From Lachnospiraceae bacterium (GTDB lineage Bacteria > Bacillota > Clostridia > Lachnospirales > Lachnospiraceae), in contig CASJPF010000009.1 of the NCBI GenBank assembly GCA_949383255.1, forward strand, positions 45,642 through 109,641: DNA of 64,000 nt, written 5' to 3'. Below, one piece after another: positions 27,218-36,480 of the stretch. Below the pieces are notes generated by a model. It did no database searches. It saw only the letters and a program-made list of their open reading frames with translations, and had not been told where the DNA came from. The position numbers and the translations under genes are program-made. Numbering within the stretch: position 1 is the stretch's first letter; each line of letters begins with the position of its first letter.

Positions 27218-28777
27218 ATGGGAAAGAAAAATTCAACGTTCAAAAATATAGTAGTAGTTTTGGGGTGTACTGCATTTGCTGGTGCATATGCTCTGGGTGC
27301 TAGTTGCTTTATCCGCAATTTTATAGAGGAGGGGATTGCGCGACCGACATGGCTGGACAAAGTGGAGATTTACATTGATGAGGAGGCGAAAGTTGCAAAC
27401 GGCGCAATGACGCAGACTTCTGACAGGGCGGGGAATGACGTGCCATTTCCTGTAAAAACAGGAACCCGAGGAGGTAGTAAGGACCGATCAGGAGCAGGGG
27501 ATTTTCTTCAAAAACCGCGGTTTGAGGAGGAAACTGAAACTGAAACGGAGACTGAGACTGAACAGGAAAGCGAAACGGAGACAGACATCGAACAGGAGAC
27601 TGAATCAGAGACAGAAACGGAAATACAGACGGAAACCGAAATGGAGACGGAAACCGAACAGGAGACAAAAACAAGGCAGAAAAAAGAAGATACGGAATTA
27701 GACACAGAAGAGACGCGCAAGAAAAAGCCCTCCGATGAAGTGCGTCATGTTGAGATTGTGGAGCAGAAGGACCAAACGCCTACTGTTGTAGCAGACGTGA
27801 CTGCGGTAGTCAAAGCAGCAATGCCTTGTGTAGTATCCATTACAAATGAATATACAGCCTATGATTTCTGGTATGACGAGGAATATGATGAGAAGGCAAA
27901 CGGTTCTGGAATTATTGTTGCTCAGAGCGATGAGGAAATGTTGATTGTGACGAATTATCATGTCATTCAAGACAATAATAATTTATATGTAAAATTTATT
28001 GATGATAGGGAAGCAACGGCGTATGTGAAGGGAACCTCTCCGGAGAATGACCTTGCAATTGTCTCCGTATTTTTGGATGATATGTCTGAAAAGACACTGG
28101 ATAATATTGCAATTGCCGCTTTTGGAGATTCCGACAGTTTGCAGGTAGGAGAACCGGCGATTGCGATTGGCAATTCTCTAGGATATGGGCAGTCTGTCAC
28201 AACGGGGGTTATCAGCGCACTAAATAGAACTGCGTACACAGATGACCAGAATATGACTGAGCAGGGATATCTGATTCAGACAGACGCAGCGATTAACCCG
28301 GGCAATTCAGGGGGCGCTCTGCTCAATGTAAAGGGGGAAGTGATTGGCATTAATTCCAGCAAAATTGCAGACTATGTGATTGAAGGTATGGGATATGCGA
28401 TTCCGATTACAACTGCAGAGCCAATTATTGAGGATTTGATGCTGAGGGAGACAAAGAAAAAAGTACCTGAGGCAGAGAGGGCATTTTTGGGAGTTGCAGG
28501 TACAGATGTGATTGAGGAGGCAACACAGCGATACGAGATGCCAGAGGGAGCGTTTGTATCAAATGTGCTCGCTGATACAGCCGCCGATGATGCAGGTATT
28601 CAAAAGGGAGATATTATTACCTATATAGACGGTGAACGGATAAAAGGCATGGATGAACTGCAGGGATTCCTACAATATTATACTATAGGAACAGAGATTG
28701 AGGTTGTGCTGATGCGTCCAACCAAAGGAGAATATAAGGAAATGACAGTCACTGTAAAACTGGGTTCAAAAGAGTAG
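27218..28777 (+). CDS. htrA: HtrA/DegP-like membrane-anchored serine protease
   Basis: This 519-aa extracytoplasmic quality-control protease has an N-terminal signal anchor at about 8-32 (NIVVVLGCTAFAGAYALGAS). A low-complexity Glu/Thr tract follows at about 106-168, then a trypsin-like domain with H248 (NYHVI), D278 (NDLAIV) and S364 (GNSGGAL), and a C-terminal PDZ domain (AFVSNVLADTAADDAGIQKGDIIT). The catalytic triad is complete. It follows glmS by 18 bp and precedes a ClpX paralogue by 17 bp, so the gene cluster contains two protein-quality-control factors. Confidence 0.93.
   Translation: MGKKNSTFKNIVVVLGCTAFAGAYALGASCFIRNFIEEGIARPTWLDKVEIYIDEEAKVANGAMTQTSDRAGNDVPFPVKTGTRGGSKDRSGAGDFLQKPRFEEETETETETETEQESETETDIEQETESETETEIQTETEMETETEQETKTRQKKEDTELDTEETRKKKPSDEVRHVEIVEQKDQTPTVVADVTAVVKAAMPCVVSITNEYTAYDFWYDEEYDEKANGSGIIVAQSDEEMLIVTNYHVIQDNNNLYVKFIDDREATAYVKGTSPENDLAIVSVFLDDMSEKTLDNIAIAAFGDSDSLQVGEPAIAIGNSLGYGQSVTTGVISALNRTAYTDDQNMTEQGYLIQTDAAINPGNSGGALLNVKGEVIGINSSKIADYVIEGMGYAIPITTAEPIIEDLMLRETKKKVPEAERAFLGVAGTDVIEEATQRYEMPEGAFVSNVLADTAADDAGIQKGDIITYIDGERIKGMDELQGFLQYYTIGTEIEVVLMRPTKGEYKEMTVTVKLGSKE
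27533..27680 (+). repeat. Glu/Thr low-complexity tract in the HtrA-like gene
   Basis: Short repeats of GAAACGGAGACT type encode alternating Glu-Thr pairs. They form an acidic, probably disordered spacer between the membrane anchor and the protease domain. The repeat also opens a false Ser/Val-rich frame on the other strand. Confidence 0.7.
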
Positions 28778-28794
28778 TAACGGAGGGAATAATA

Positions 28795-30366
28795 TTGGAT
28801 AACAATTTTGACAATGACAATAACGAAACGTTAGAAATTGTAGATACGACAGAAGACGAGAAGACAAAGGAGACAGAAAAGGACGAGAAGGAAAGCAACG
28901 AGAAGGAAAGCGAGTATGAAGATGTGTGTTTTATCTGCCGGCGTCCTGAGAGCAAGACTGGGAAAATGTTTAAACTTCCAAACAATATCTCTGTCTGTTC
29001 GGATTGTATGCACAAGACAATGGACACAGTTAGTCAGTTCGATTACCAAGGAATGCTCAACAATACAACGTTCAATTTTGACAAAGATAACAATAAAGAT
29101 GGCAAAAGACGATTTCCGAATATTAGTTTTGTAAACATTGCAGATTTGCAGGGGGACGGTGGAATTCCAAATCGCCAGAAACTTAAGAAAAAAAAGCCGA
29201 AGGATAAGAAGGAAGCAGCGGTATTCAATATCAATGATTTGCCGGCTCCACATAGAATCAAGGCGCAACTTGATGACTTTGTAGTGGGGCAGGATTATGC
29301 AAAGAAAGTGATTTCTGTGGCAGTATACAACCACTATAAGCGCGTGACAACAGGGACGATGGATGAGATTGAGATTGAAAAGTCAAATATTCTTTTGTTG
29401 GGGCCTACTGGTTGTGGTAAGACCTATTTAGTAAAAACACTTGCAAAACTTCTGGATGTGCCACTTGCCATTGCGGATGCAACATCATTGACAGAGGCGG
29501 GATATATCGGTGATGATATAGAGTCTGTAATCTCTAAATTGTTGGCTGCGGCAGAAAATGACGTGGAGAAAGCAGAGCAGGGAATTGTGTTTATTGATGA
29601 GATCGATAAGATTGCCAAAAAGAAGAATACCACTTCGCGCGATGTGAGTGGAGAGTCCGTACAACAGGGAATGTTAAAGCTTTTAGAGGGTTCTGATGTG
29701 GAAGTTCCTGTGGGGGCAAACAGCAAAAATGCAATGGTCCCGCTTACGACAATCAACACCAGAAATATACTTTTTATCTGTGGAGGTGCGTTCCCAGATT
29801 TGGAGGATATTATTAAGCGAAGACTTACAAAACAATCTTCGATTGGATTTAATGCAGAGCTAAAAGACGCTTTTGACAAGGAAGCAAATATTCTAAAAAA
29901 AGTGACAATAGAGGATCTTAAGAAATTTGGTATGATTCCAGAATTTATTGGGCGTTTACCGATTATCTGCCCAATGGACAGCCTTACCAAAGAGAGCTAT
30001 GTTAAAATTTTGAAAGAGCCAAAAAATGCAATTCTTAAGCAGTATCAAAAACTTTTGGAGTTAGATGAAGTAAAGCTGAATTTTGATGACAGCGCTCTGG
30101 AGGCGATTGCAGAGAAAGCGATGGAACGCGATACAGGTGCACGCGCACTCCGCGCGATTATTGAGGATTTTATGCTGGATATTATGTATGAGATTCCAAA
30201 GGATGACAATATCGGTGAGGTGACTATCACAGGGGATTATATTAATGGCACTGGAGGTCCCGTGATTGATATCCGCACGGATGCAGTGCACACAAAGCAG
30301 CTTGCACAAGCTTCTGTGCCAGAAGAACAAAAAAAGACAGAGGAGCATAATTTCTATGAGTTTTGA
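28795..30366 (+). CDS. clpX: ClpX-like AAA+ unfoldase with extended N-terminus
   Basis: This 523-aa ATPase of the ClpX family is about 100 aa longer than usual. An acidic Lys/Glu-rich start (1-42) is followed by the ClpX zinc-binding domain with C45, C48, C68 and C71 (FICRR...CSDC) and a charged linker of about 90 residues. The AAA+ domain has Walker A GPTGCGKT (203-210), pore loop GYIG, Walker B FIDE (266-269), RDVSGESVQQ and the ClpP-docking loop IGF (350-352). EFIGRLP and sensor-2 GARALR are present. All parts needed for unfolding and ClpP binding appear intact. TTG 28795 is the start, with GGAGGG 7 bp upstream. A canonical clpX elsewhere is likely. Confidence 0.88.
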   Translation: MDNNFDNDNNETLEIVDTTEDEKTKETEKDEKESNEKESEYEDVCFICRRPESKTGKMFKLPNNISVCSDCMHKTMDTVSQFDYQGMLNNTTFNFDKDNNKDGKRRFPNISFVNIADLQGDGGIPNRQKLKKKKPKDKKEAAVFNINDLPAPHRIKAQLDDFVVGQDYAKKVISVAVYNHYKRVTTGTMDEIEIEKSNILLLGPTGCGKTYLVKTLAKLLDVPLAIADATSLTEAGYIGDDIESVISKLLAAAENDVEKAEQGIVFIDEIDKIAKKKNTTSRDVSGESVQQGMLKLLEGSDVEVPVGANSKNAMVPLTTINTRNILFICGGAFPDLEDIIKRRLTKQSSIGFNAELKDAFDKEANILKKVTIEDLKKFGMIPEFIGRLPIICPMDSLTKESYVKILKEPKNAILKQYQKLLELDEVKLNFDDSALEAIAEKAMERDTGARALRAIIEDFMLDIMYEIPKDDNIGEVTITGDYINGTGGPVIDIRTDAVHTKQLAQASVPEEQKKTEEHNFYEF

Positions 30367-31006
30367 GTTGGGAAATATCAAATGTTTTGCAAGACCACCA
30401 AAATTTCGGAATCGAATGATAATGATGCTTTGTGGTGTGACAGTACAGGGGCTGGGACTATCCCTGTTAAGGTCTATAAATTTGGGGACAGATCCTTGTT
30501 CCTGTCTGACACAGGGAGTTATCAATTATGTGCCGCTCAGTTTTGGCACTTGTCAGCTATTGTGTCATATGGTGACATTTCTCTTTGTCATTCGATTTGA
30601 CCTTAGCATGATTGGATTTGGAACAATTGGCAATATGTGTTTTTTGGGATATATCTCTGACTTTTTTCGCTGGATATGGTCTTTACTGCTTCCAGCAGGA
30701 TTTTTTGAGGTGACAGGAAATCGATACATATTGTTGATACCATCACTTATCGTCTTTTTGCTGGGAGCTTCGGCTTATATGTGCGCGGGTCTTGGCTCCT
30801 CACCGTATGATGCGATGCCATTTATTATCTCAAGACGTGTAAAGAAAGTTTCTTTTAAAGTGGTACGTATGATTTGGGATATCAGCTTTATGACAGCGGG
30901 CTTTGTTCTGGGCGGAGATGTGGGAATTGTCACTGTTGTTGTGGCTTTCTTTCTCGGACCAATCATCACATGGATGCAGAAAAAGATGGAGGTACTGATT
31001 GCATAA
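30356..31006 (+). CDS. YitT/YczE-like integral membrane protein
   Basis: This 216-aa protein has about five hydrophobic segments and two internally related motifs, GLGLSLLRSINLGTDPCSCL and YMCAGLGSSPYDAMPFII. That G-xxP internal duplication is typical of the YczE/YyaS/YitT group of predicted transporters, whose substrates are unknown. ATG 30356 overlaps the ClpX-like gene by 11 bp and has GAGGAG 10 bp upstream; the frame is open earlier inside the ClpX gene. The next gene begins right after its stop codon, so expression is coupled. Confidence 0.78.
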   Translation: MSFELGNIKCFARPPKFRNRMIMMLCGVTVQGLGLSLLRSINLGTDPCSCLTQGVINYVPLSFGTCQLLCHMVTFLFVIRFDLSMIGFGTIGNMCFLGYISDFFRWIWSLLLPAGFFEVTGNRYILLIPSLIVFLLGASAYMCAGLGSSPYDAMPFIISRRVKKVSFKVVRMIWDISFMTAGFVLGGDVGIVTVVVAFFLGPIITWMQKKMEVLIA

Positions 31007-31837
31007 ATGACAGAGCTTGAGGAATATTATAATAAATTTAATGAGGAGAAACGGCTAAATTCCCGTCATGGGCAGGTGGAATATCGTGTCTCCATGAAAT
31101 ATATTCACAAATATCTAAATGAGGCCGCAAAAAGGGTGGGCACAGAGCAGGTAAAAGTGCTTGACATTGGTGCGGGAACAGGGCGCTACAGCGTGCCGTT
31201 GGCAGAAGAAGGCTATGATGTCACTGCGGTTGAGCTTGTCAAATACAATCTTGGCATTCTAAAAAAGAAGGCAAGCCCTGTCAAGGCAATTCAGGGAAAT
31301 GCCATAAACTTAAAAAAAATTCCGAACAAAAGTTTTGATGTAACATTGCTGTTTGGACCCATGTATCATTTGTTTGGTTTTGCCGACAAGCAAAGGGCAT
31401 TGCAGGAGGCGAGACGTGTCACAAAACCAGACGGTGTGATACTCGTGGCATATTGTATGAATGAATACAGCGTGATCACATATGGTTTTAAGGAACGGCA
31501 TATACTGGATTGTATGGAAGAAGGACGCTTTAATGAGGATTTTCAGACAATTTCTGGACCAAGCGCATTGTATGACTATATGCGCATAGAGCAGATTGAT
31601 GCGCTCAATCAAGCCGTAGGTTTGCAGCGGATACAGATTCTATCGCCCGACGGTCCAGCAAATTATATAAGATCGTTTTTAAATCAGCTTAGTGAGCAGG
31701 AATTTGAAGCGTTTGTCCGCTATCAGATGGCTGTCTGTGAGCGCGCTGATTTGATTGGTGCAGGTGCACATACCGTTGATATATTGAGAAACCGTTTTTC
31801 TAAAAGTGAGGAGGAACAATGGACATTAACCAAGTAA
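31007..31837 (+). CDS. Class I SAM-dependent methyltransferase
   Basis: This 276-aa protein has motif I VLDIGAGTGRY at about 51-61 and the acidic residue at the end of beta-2 (VTAVE). A motif IV-like FDVTLLFGPMYHLF and a post-motif VTKPDGVILVAY also fit. It resembles small-molecule or lipid methyltransferases of the UbiE/Methyltransf_11 type; the substrate is unknown. The ATG follows the preceding TAA with one base or less between them, and GGAGG lies about 13 bp upstream. Its end overlaps the next gene by 19 bp. Confidence 0.85.
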   Translation: MTELEEYYNKFNEEKRLNSRHGQVEYRVSMKYIHKYLNEAAKRVGTEQVKVLDIGAGTGRYSVPLAEEGYDVTAVELVKYNLGILKKKASPVKAIQGNAINLKKIPNKSFDVTLLFGPMYHLFGFADKQRALQEARRVTKPDGVILVAYCMNEYSVITYGFKERHILDCMEEGRFNEDFQTISGPSALYDYMRIEQIDALNQAVGLQRIQILSPDGPANYIRSFLNQLSEQEFEAFVRYQMAVCERADLIGAGAHTVDILRNRFSKSEEEQWTLTK

Positions 31838-34680
31838 CAAAAGAGCTTGATGATCTTTTTGCGCAGCAGAAAATAGAGGAGATATCACAGTATTTGGAGT
31901 CCCATATTGCACAGGCAGTCAGCGAGAATGCGCAAGATGTTTTGTTGACGCTCTACAATGAAATTATTGGATTTTACAGAGAGACAGGGCAGTATGCACT
32001 TTCTATAGAAAACTGTCACAAAGCAATTGCACTTATGGACGAGATGGGAATACAAGATACAATTCCATATGCGACAACACTGCTGAATGCCGCCAATGCA
32101 CATCGCGCTGCGGGGTTGCTTCAAGAGTCATTGGACTTATATAATAAAGTAAGACCAATCTATGTGGCGCAGTTAAAAGAAGACGATATGTATTTTGCAA
32201 ATTTTTACAATAATCTTAGTCTTCTATATCAGGAAATGAAAGATTTTGCTTCTGCAAAGGAACAGCTTGTAAACGCGCTCTACATTGTAACCCACGTATC
32301 GGATAAACAGTTTGAGGTAGCGGTTACACAGGCAAATCTTGCCAACACTTGTATTGAGCTTGGACAGGATGATGAGGCGAAGGCGAGAGCGGAGGAGGCA
32401 ATTCGCATCTTTGAGGAAATTGGTGTGGATGATGCACATTATAGTGCAGCACTGTCCGCGCTGGGAAGTTTGTATTACATGGATAAGGATTATACAAATG
32501 CACTGAGCGTTATGGAAAAAAGTAGAGATTGTGTGTCAAAGTATTTGGGGACAGACAATATTCAATATCAGAGACTGAGTGATAATATTCAGATTATAAA
32601 AGGCAGATTGAGCGAAACGGCAGCATCAAATTGTATGGATAACCAAACGGATTCGTCAGAGGAGAATGTGTCTGAAAATTTGCCTGTACAGGCTCAGGAG
32701 ACGAAACATACTGCACTGGAAAGCGTATTGGAAAATCAGGAATTAGGAGAGCAAGTTTTAGAGGAAACTATGCCAGAAAATGAGATTGTGGATCGTGTGG
32801 AGCCGGATATGTCGGAAATGGAAACCATAGAGACAATAGACACAGAAATAACAAATGCAGAAGCAGAGAAGGCAGAAACAATAAAATTGGAAATTTCAGA
32901 TGCGGAAAAGGCATATAATGAAGGGGTTGAAAAAGATCTCTTTGAGAGTGTTATAGAGGATATTATTCGGGAGAGTGAGAAGACAGCTTTGGAGGAAGCA
33001 GAGCAAGAAGTACAACCAGAAACTGTTGAGGAAAGTGTTGAAAATCTTACGCCAGAAATGACTGGATTAGAATTGTGCCGCCGCTATTATGAGGAGTATG
33101 GTCAGCCAATGATTGCAGAGAAGTTTCCTGACTATGAATCTCGCATTGCGGTAGGGCTTGTGGGAAAAGGCTCCGATTGTTTTGGCTTTGATGATGTTTT
33201 GTCAAGAGATCATGATTTTGGACCGCGCTTTGTCATGTGGGTTACAAAAGAGGTTTATGATCAGATTGGAGAGGACTTGCAGGTGGCATATGAAAATTTG
33301 CCGACAAGTTTTATGGGAGTTGATAGGATTGAGACATTTCATGGCAAGGACCGCTGTGGTGTTATAATTATAGAAGAATTTTATAAAACTGTGCTTGGTG
33401 TCAATCTCACAGGAATCCTTGTACATTCAGAGAACGACAACACATCTGGAAAGGAAAAGATGGATGCGATTAAAAGTTGGCTTGCAGTGCAGGATTATGC
33501 GCTTGCAGCGGCAGTAAACGGAGAAGTGTTCCGCGATGATGAGGGAATCTTTACAAAATATAGGGAACTTTTGCAGGCGTATTATCCAAAAGCTGTGTGG
33601 TATAGAAAGATAGCACAGACTTGCGCGCTGTTTTCTCAGAGTGGTCAATATAATTTGCCTCGTATGCGCAGGCGCGGGCAAGTTGTATCGGCAGAGCTTG
33701 TAAAAGCGGAGTGTGTCAAACATGCAATGAAATTGTACTATCTGCTAAATAGAACATATGCGCCGCACGACAAATGGCTTTTTAAGGGTCTCCCAGAAAA
33801 TCCATTGATGACAGTGGACCATACAGATGTAGCGGAGTTAGTGGAAAAAATCAGTTTGCTGCCAGCGGATCGTGCACATGAGCAGGAGCTGACCACAGCG
33901 ATTGAATCGCTTGCTGTAATTTTTGCAAATGAATTGGAAAAACAGGATATGGTAGGGCAATGTGACCTTTATCTGGATGCTTGTACCAAAGAACTTATAA
34001 CAAAAAGTGATGCACTTTTGACGGCGACTGTTGCCAGTACGCCAGTGATTACAGCGCTTTCCTTGTCCGTTGCAAAGGCGGAGTTTGAGGCGTTTGACAA
34101 AGTGCAGAATGAGGGTGGCAGAGCTTCCTGCCAGAATAACTGGCCCACGTTTAAGGTAATGCGTATGAGTCAGTATATGACATGGACAGAGGATATGCTG
34201 CTTCAGTATTTGTATGAGTTCAAGACAAATTATGAAAATGGCAGGAATATGGTGGAAGAAAAGTATGCTCGTATGATGGAGTCTACAGCGCCGGTTGAAT
34301 ATGCGGCTTTTGCAGACCAGCTTCCAATACTCTCAGAAGAAAAGAAGACGATTATGGAGCAGATTATAGGATTGCAGGTAAAATGGATGGAGGAATTTGC
34401 CCTTGCATATCCTAATCTGGCAGAAGATGCACGCCATATCCACACATCAGAGGATTTGCCAAATGACACCTCTTACGAGACTTATCTAAGAGGAGAACTT
34501 GGAACATATTCAGACCGAATGCTAGAGATGTATGGACGATATATTGTGACACACGCACAGGAAGGAAAAAATGTTGCGCGTGAAATTATGGAAAACACAG
34601 TCCATTTCTACGGATATCAAGATTTGGATGCAGCGAATGCTGCGAAATCTGAAGGAGGAGATTTCGATAGCATAAATTAG
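31819..34680 (+). CDS. TPR protein fused to a DUF4037 nucleotidyltransferase-like domain
   Basis: This 953-aa cytoplasmic protein has no signal or membrane helix. Residues 1-260 are tetratricopeptide repeats (SIENCHKAIALMDEMG, AAGLLQESLDLYNKVRPIY, AKEQLVNALYIV, AKARAEEAIRIFEEIG). Residues 270-415 form a very acidic, probably disordered linker. The C-terminal half begins near 420 with a nucleotidyltransferase-like signature GKGSDCFGFDD (449-459) followed by SRDHDFGPRF, which gives the G-S and D-x-D elements of the pol-beta fold. This matches DUF4037, and the reaction is unknown. GAGGAGG is 3-9 bp before ATG 31819. It is followed 21 bp later by trpS. Confidence 0.8.
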   Translation: MDINQVTKELDDLFAQQKIEEISQYLESHIAQAVSENAQDVLLTLYNEIIGFYRETGQYALSIENCHKAIALMDEMGIQDTIPYATTLLNAANAHRAAGLLQESLDLYNKVRPIYVAQLKEDDMYFANFYNNLSLLYQEMKDFASAKEQLVNALYIVTHVSDKQFEVAVTQANLANTCIELGQDDEAKARAEEAIRIFEEIGVDDAHYSAALSALGSLYYMDKDYTNALSVMEKSRDCVSKYLGTDNIQYQRLSDNIQIIKGRLSETAASNCMDNQTDSSEENVSENLPVQAQETKHTALESVLENQELGEQVLEETMPENEIVDRVEPDMSEMETIETIDTEITNAEAEKAETIKLEISDAEKAYNEGVEKDLFESVIEDIIRESEKTALEEAEQEVQPETVEESVENLTPEMTGLELCRRYYEEYGQPMIAEKFPDYESRIAVGLVGKGSDCFGFDDVLSRDHDFGPRFVMWVTKEVYDQIGEDLQVAYENLPTSFMGVDRIETFHGKDRCGVIIIEEFYKTVLGVNLTGILVHSENDNTSGKEKMDAIKSWLAVQDYALAAAVNGEVFRDDEGIFTKYRELLQAYYPKAVWYRKIAQTCALFSQSGQYNLPRMRRRGQVVSAELVKAECVKHAMKLYYLLNRTYAPHDKWLFKGLPENPLMTVDHTDVAELVEKISLLPADRAHEQELTTAIESLAVIFANELEKQDMVGQCDLYLDACTKELITKSDALLTATVASTPVITALSLSVAKAEFEAFDKVQNEGGRASCQNNWPTFKVMRMSQYMTWTEDMLLQYLYEFKTNYENGRNMVEEKYARMMESTAPVEYAAFADQLPILSEEKKTIMEQIIGLQVKWMEEFALAYPNLAEDARHIHTSEDLPNDTSYETYLRGELGTYSDRMLEMYGRYIVTHAQEGKNVAREIMENTVHFYGYQDLDAANAAKSEGGDFDSIN

Positions 34681-34701
34681 ATAAATTGGAGGAATAAAAA
34701 A

Positions 34702-35796
34702 ATGAGCAAAATCATTTTAACAGGTGACAGACCGACAGGAAGACTTCATATTGGTCATTATGTGGGGTCGCTTCGCCGTAGGGTAGAGTTGCAGAATTCG
34801 GGAGAGTACGATAAAATCTATATTATGATTGCAGACGCACAGGCGCTTACAGACAATATTGAGAATCCAGAGAAAGTGAGACAGAATGTGATTGAGGTGG
34901 CGTTAGACTATTTGGCAGTAGGGCTTGACCCTGCAAAGTCTACCCTTTTTATCCAATCACAGATTTCGGAGTTAACTGAATTGACATTTTATTATATGGA
35001 TTTGGTGACTGTCTCAAGACTGCAGCGCAATCCAACGGTAAAGAGTGAGATACAGCTTCGGAATTTTGAGGCAAGTATTCCAGTAGGATTTTTTACGTAT
35101 CCAATTAGTCAGGCGGCGGATATTACATTTTGTAAGGCAAATGTGGTTCCTGTAGGGGAAGATCAACTTCCTATGATTGAGCAGACAAAAGAGATTGTAC
35201 ACAAGTTTAATTCCGTGTATGCGCCGGATAATCCAGTTCTTGTGGAGCCGAAGGCATTGGTGCCAGAGGCGGAGGCGTGCAAACGACTTCCGGGAACAGA
35301 CGGAAAGGCGAAGATGAGTAAATCTCTTGGCAATTGCATTTATCTTGCGGACAGCGCAGATGAGGTGCGCACCAAGATTATGAGTATGTACACAGATCCA
35401 TTACATTTGCAGGTTAGCGATCCAGGGCATCTTGAAGGCAATACAGTGTTTACGTATCTCGATGCATTTGCACGCGAGGAGCATTTTGCGCGTTATTGCC
35501 CGGATTATGCAAATCTAGATGAAATGAAGGAACATTATACCAAAGGCGGGCTTGGTGATGTAAAGGTCAAAAAGTTTTTGAATCATGTTATACAGGAGGA
35601 GCTAGAGCCAATTCGGAATAGACGTGCGGCGTTTGGAAAGGATATTCCAGAGATTTACAATATACTCAAGAAGGGTTCTGAGGCGGCGCGCGAAGTGGCG
35701 GCACAGACATTAGCAGAGGTAAAACATGCTATGAAGATTGACTATTTCGAGGATATGGAACTAATTCAGGCGCAGAGTGCGCGCTATCAAGGATAA
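34702..35796 (+). CDS. trpS: Tryptophanyl-tRNA synthetase
   Basis: TrpS charges tRNA-Trp with tryptophan. It is a class I synthetase with HIGH at residues 16-19 (LHIGHYVG) and KMSKS at 204-208. The length is 364 aa, slightly longer than the usual 330-340. The active-site block [12 protein letters not shown] and the conserved VPVGEDQ are present. GGAGGAA lies about 8 bp upstream. No T-box leader precedes it; only 21 bp separate it from the upstream gene, so it is probably read from that transcript. A large nested palindrome follows. Confidence 0.96.
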   Translation: MSKIILTGDRPTGRLHIGHYVGSLRRRVELQNSGEYDKIYIMIADAQALTDNIENPEKVRQNVIEVALDYLAVGLDPAKSTLFIQSQISELTELTFYYMDLVTVSRLQRNPTVKSEIQLRNFEASIPVGFFTYPISQAADITFCKANVVPVGEDQLPMIEQTKEIVHKFNSVYAPDNPVLVEPKALVPEAEACKRLPGTDGKAKMSKSLGNCIYLADSADEVRTKIMSMYTDPLHLQVSDPGHLEGNTVFTYLDAFAREEHFARYCPDYANLDEMKEHYTKGGLGDVKVKKFLNHVIQEELEPIRNRRAAFGKDIPEIYNILKKGSEAAREVAAQTLAEVKHAMKIDYFEDMELIQAQSARYQG

Positions 35797-35838
35797 AAAT
35801 GACCGTATCGGTTAAATTAAATTTAGAGTAATAGGCTC

Positions 35839-35919
35839 AGGATAAAAAGAGAAGCCGGTTCCAAATACGCTTTCACTGAAAGCTTTTCGATAACCGGCTG
35901 TCTTGCCTGCCCTTATCCT
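35839..35919 (+). terminator. Nested three-stem palindrome after trpS
   Basis: Three inverted pairs are nested: AGGATAA/TTATCCT (35839-35845, 35913-35919), AGCCGGTT/AACCGGCT (35853-35860, 35892-35899) and GCTTTC/GAAAGC (35869-35874, 35878-35883). It lies between convergent genes, so it may stop transcription from both sides. There is no long U tract directly after the GC-rich stem, so a structured RNA or small palindromic element is also possible. Confidence 0.55.
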
Positions 35920-35931
35920 ATTTCATTTCCT

Positions 35932-36459
35932 CTACTTTGTACATACAGCTTTTATAGTATTTATATCTAATCCTTTTCCAATAAACTGGACAATATCATG
36001 GTGGTTCTCTGTGATAAGCCAATCAAATTTTTTATTTGTTATGTAATAATCTGTCGGAGCAATTGCATCATTGACAATAAGATGGACAATGGCGGGGCTG
36101 CATTCCGCTATCCAATATTTTGCTGTCTGTTTCTTTTCCTCCAAAAAAAGATATATTTTTTCACATTCCACAATCTGTGGAAGCTTTTCAATCCATTCAT
36201 AGGAAGCATGATTTTTACTGCCTTCCTCAAAAGAATAAATTTTTTGTATCTCCTTACGAAATCCCGCCTCAATATTAGACCAGTATAATCCGCAGTTTTT
36301 TGCGTATTCCTCATCCACGAACATCTTCAACAATCTGTCATAAACATTTTGCCATTCATAAATGCCCAAAAGCCGAAAATCACTTTCTGAAATTCCTTTT
36401 TCCTTGCAATACTGAATTACCTCCAGACGCAATCCAGCCCATTTCTTATATGCCTGCAT
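35932..36459 (-). CDS. Hypothetical protein, unknown function
   Basis: This 175-aa soluble protein is not recognised. It has mixed alpha/beta character with aromatic-rich segments (YEWQNVYDRLLKMFVDEEY, KYWIAECSPAIVHLIVND). Its C-terminal block WLITENHHDIVQFIG looks conserved-like, and such endings occur in small immunity-like or DUF6756-like proteins; this is only a resemblance. ATG at 36459 is chosen because AAGGGGTG lies about 5 bp upstream; a TTG at 36480 is in frame. It is on the minus strand, 21 bp after the CPBP gene, and AT-rich. Confidence 0.65.
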   Translation of the reverse strand: MQAYKKWAGLRLEVIQYCKEKGISESDFRLLGIYEWQNVYDRLLKMFVDEEYAKNCGLYWSNIEAGFRKEIQKIYSFEEGSKNHASYEWIEKLPQIVECEKIYLFLEEKKQTAKYWIAECSPAIVHLIVNDAIAPTDYYITNKKFDWLITENHHDIVQFIGKGLDINTIKAVCTK

Positions 36460-36480
36460 TTTTTCACCCCTTTTAGACAA

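Noticed and set aside
27508..27720. Ser/Val-repeat open frame on the minus strand
   Set aside because: It is the antisense of the Glu/Thr repeat of the HtrA-like gene, an artefact of low-complexity DNA.
34681..34701. T-box leader for trpS
   Set aside because: Only 21 bp separate trpS from the upstream gene and no specifier or antiterminator structure fits.
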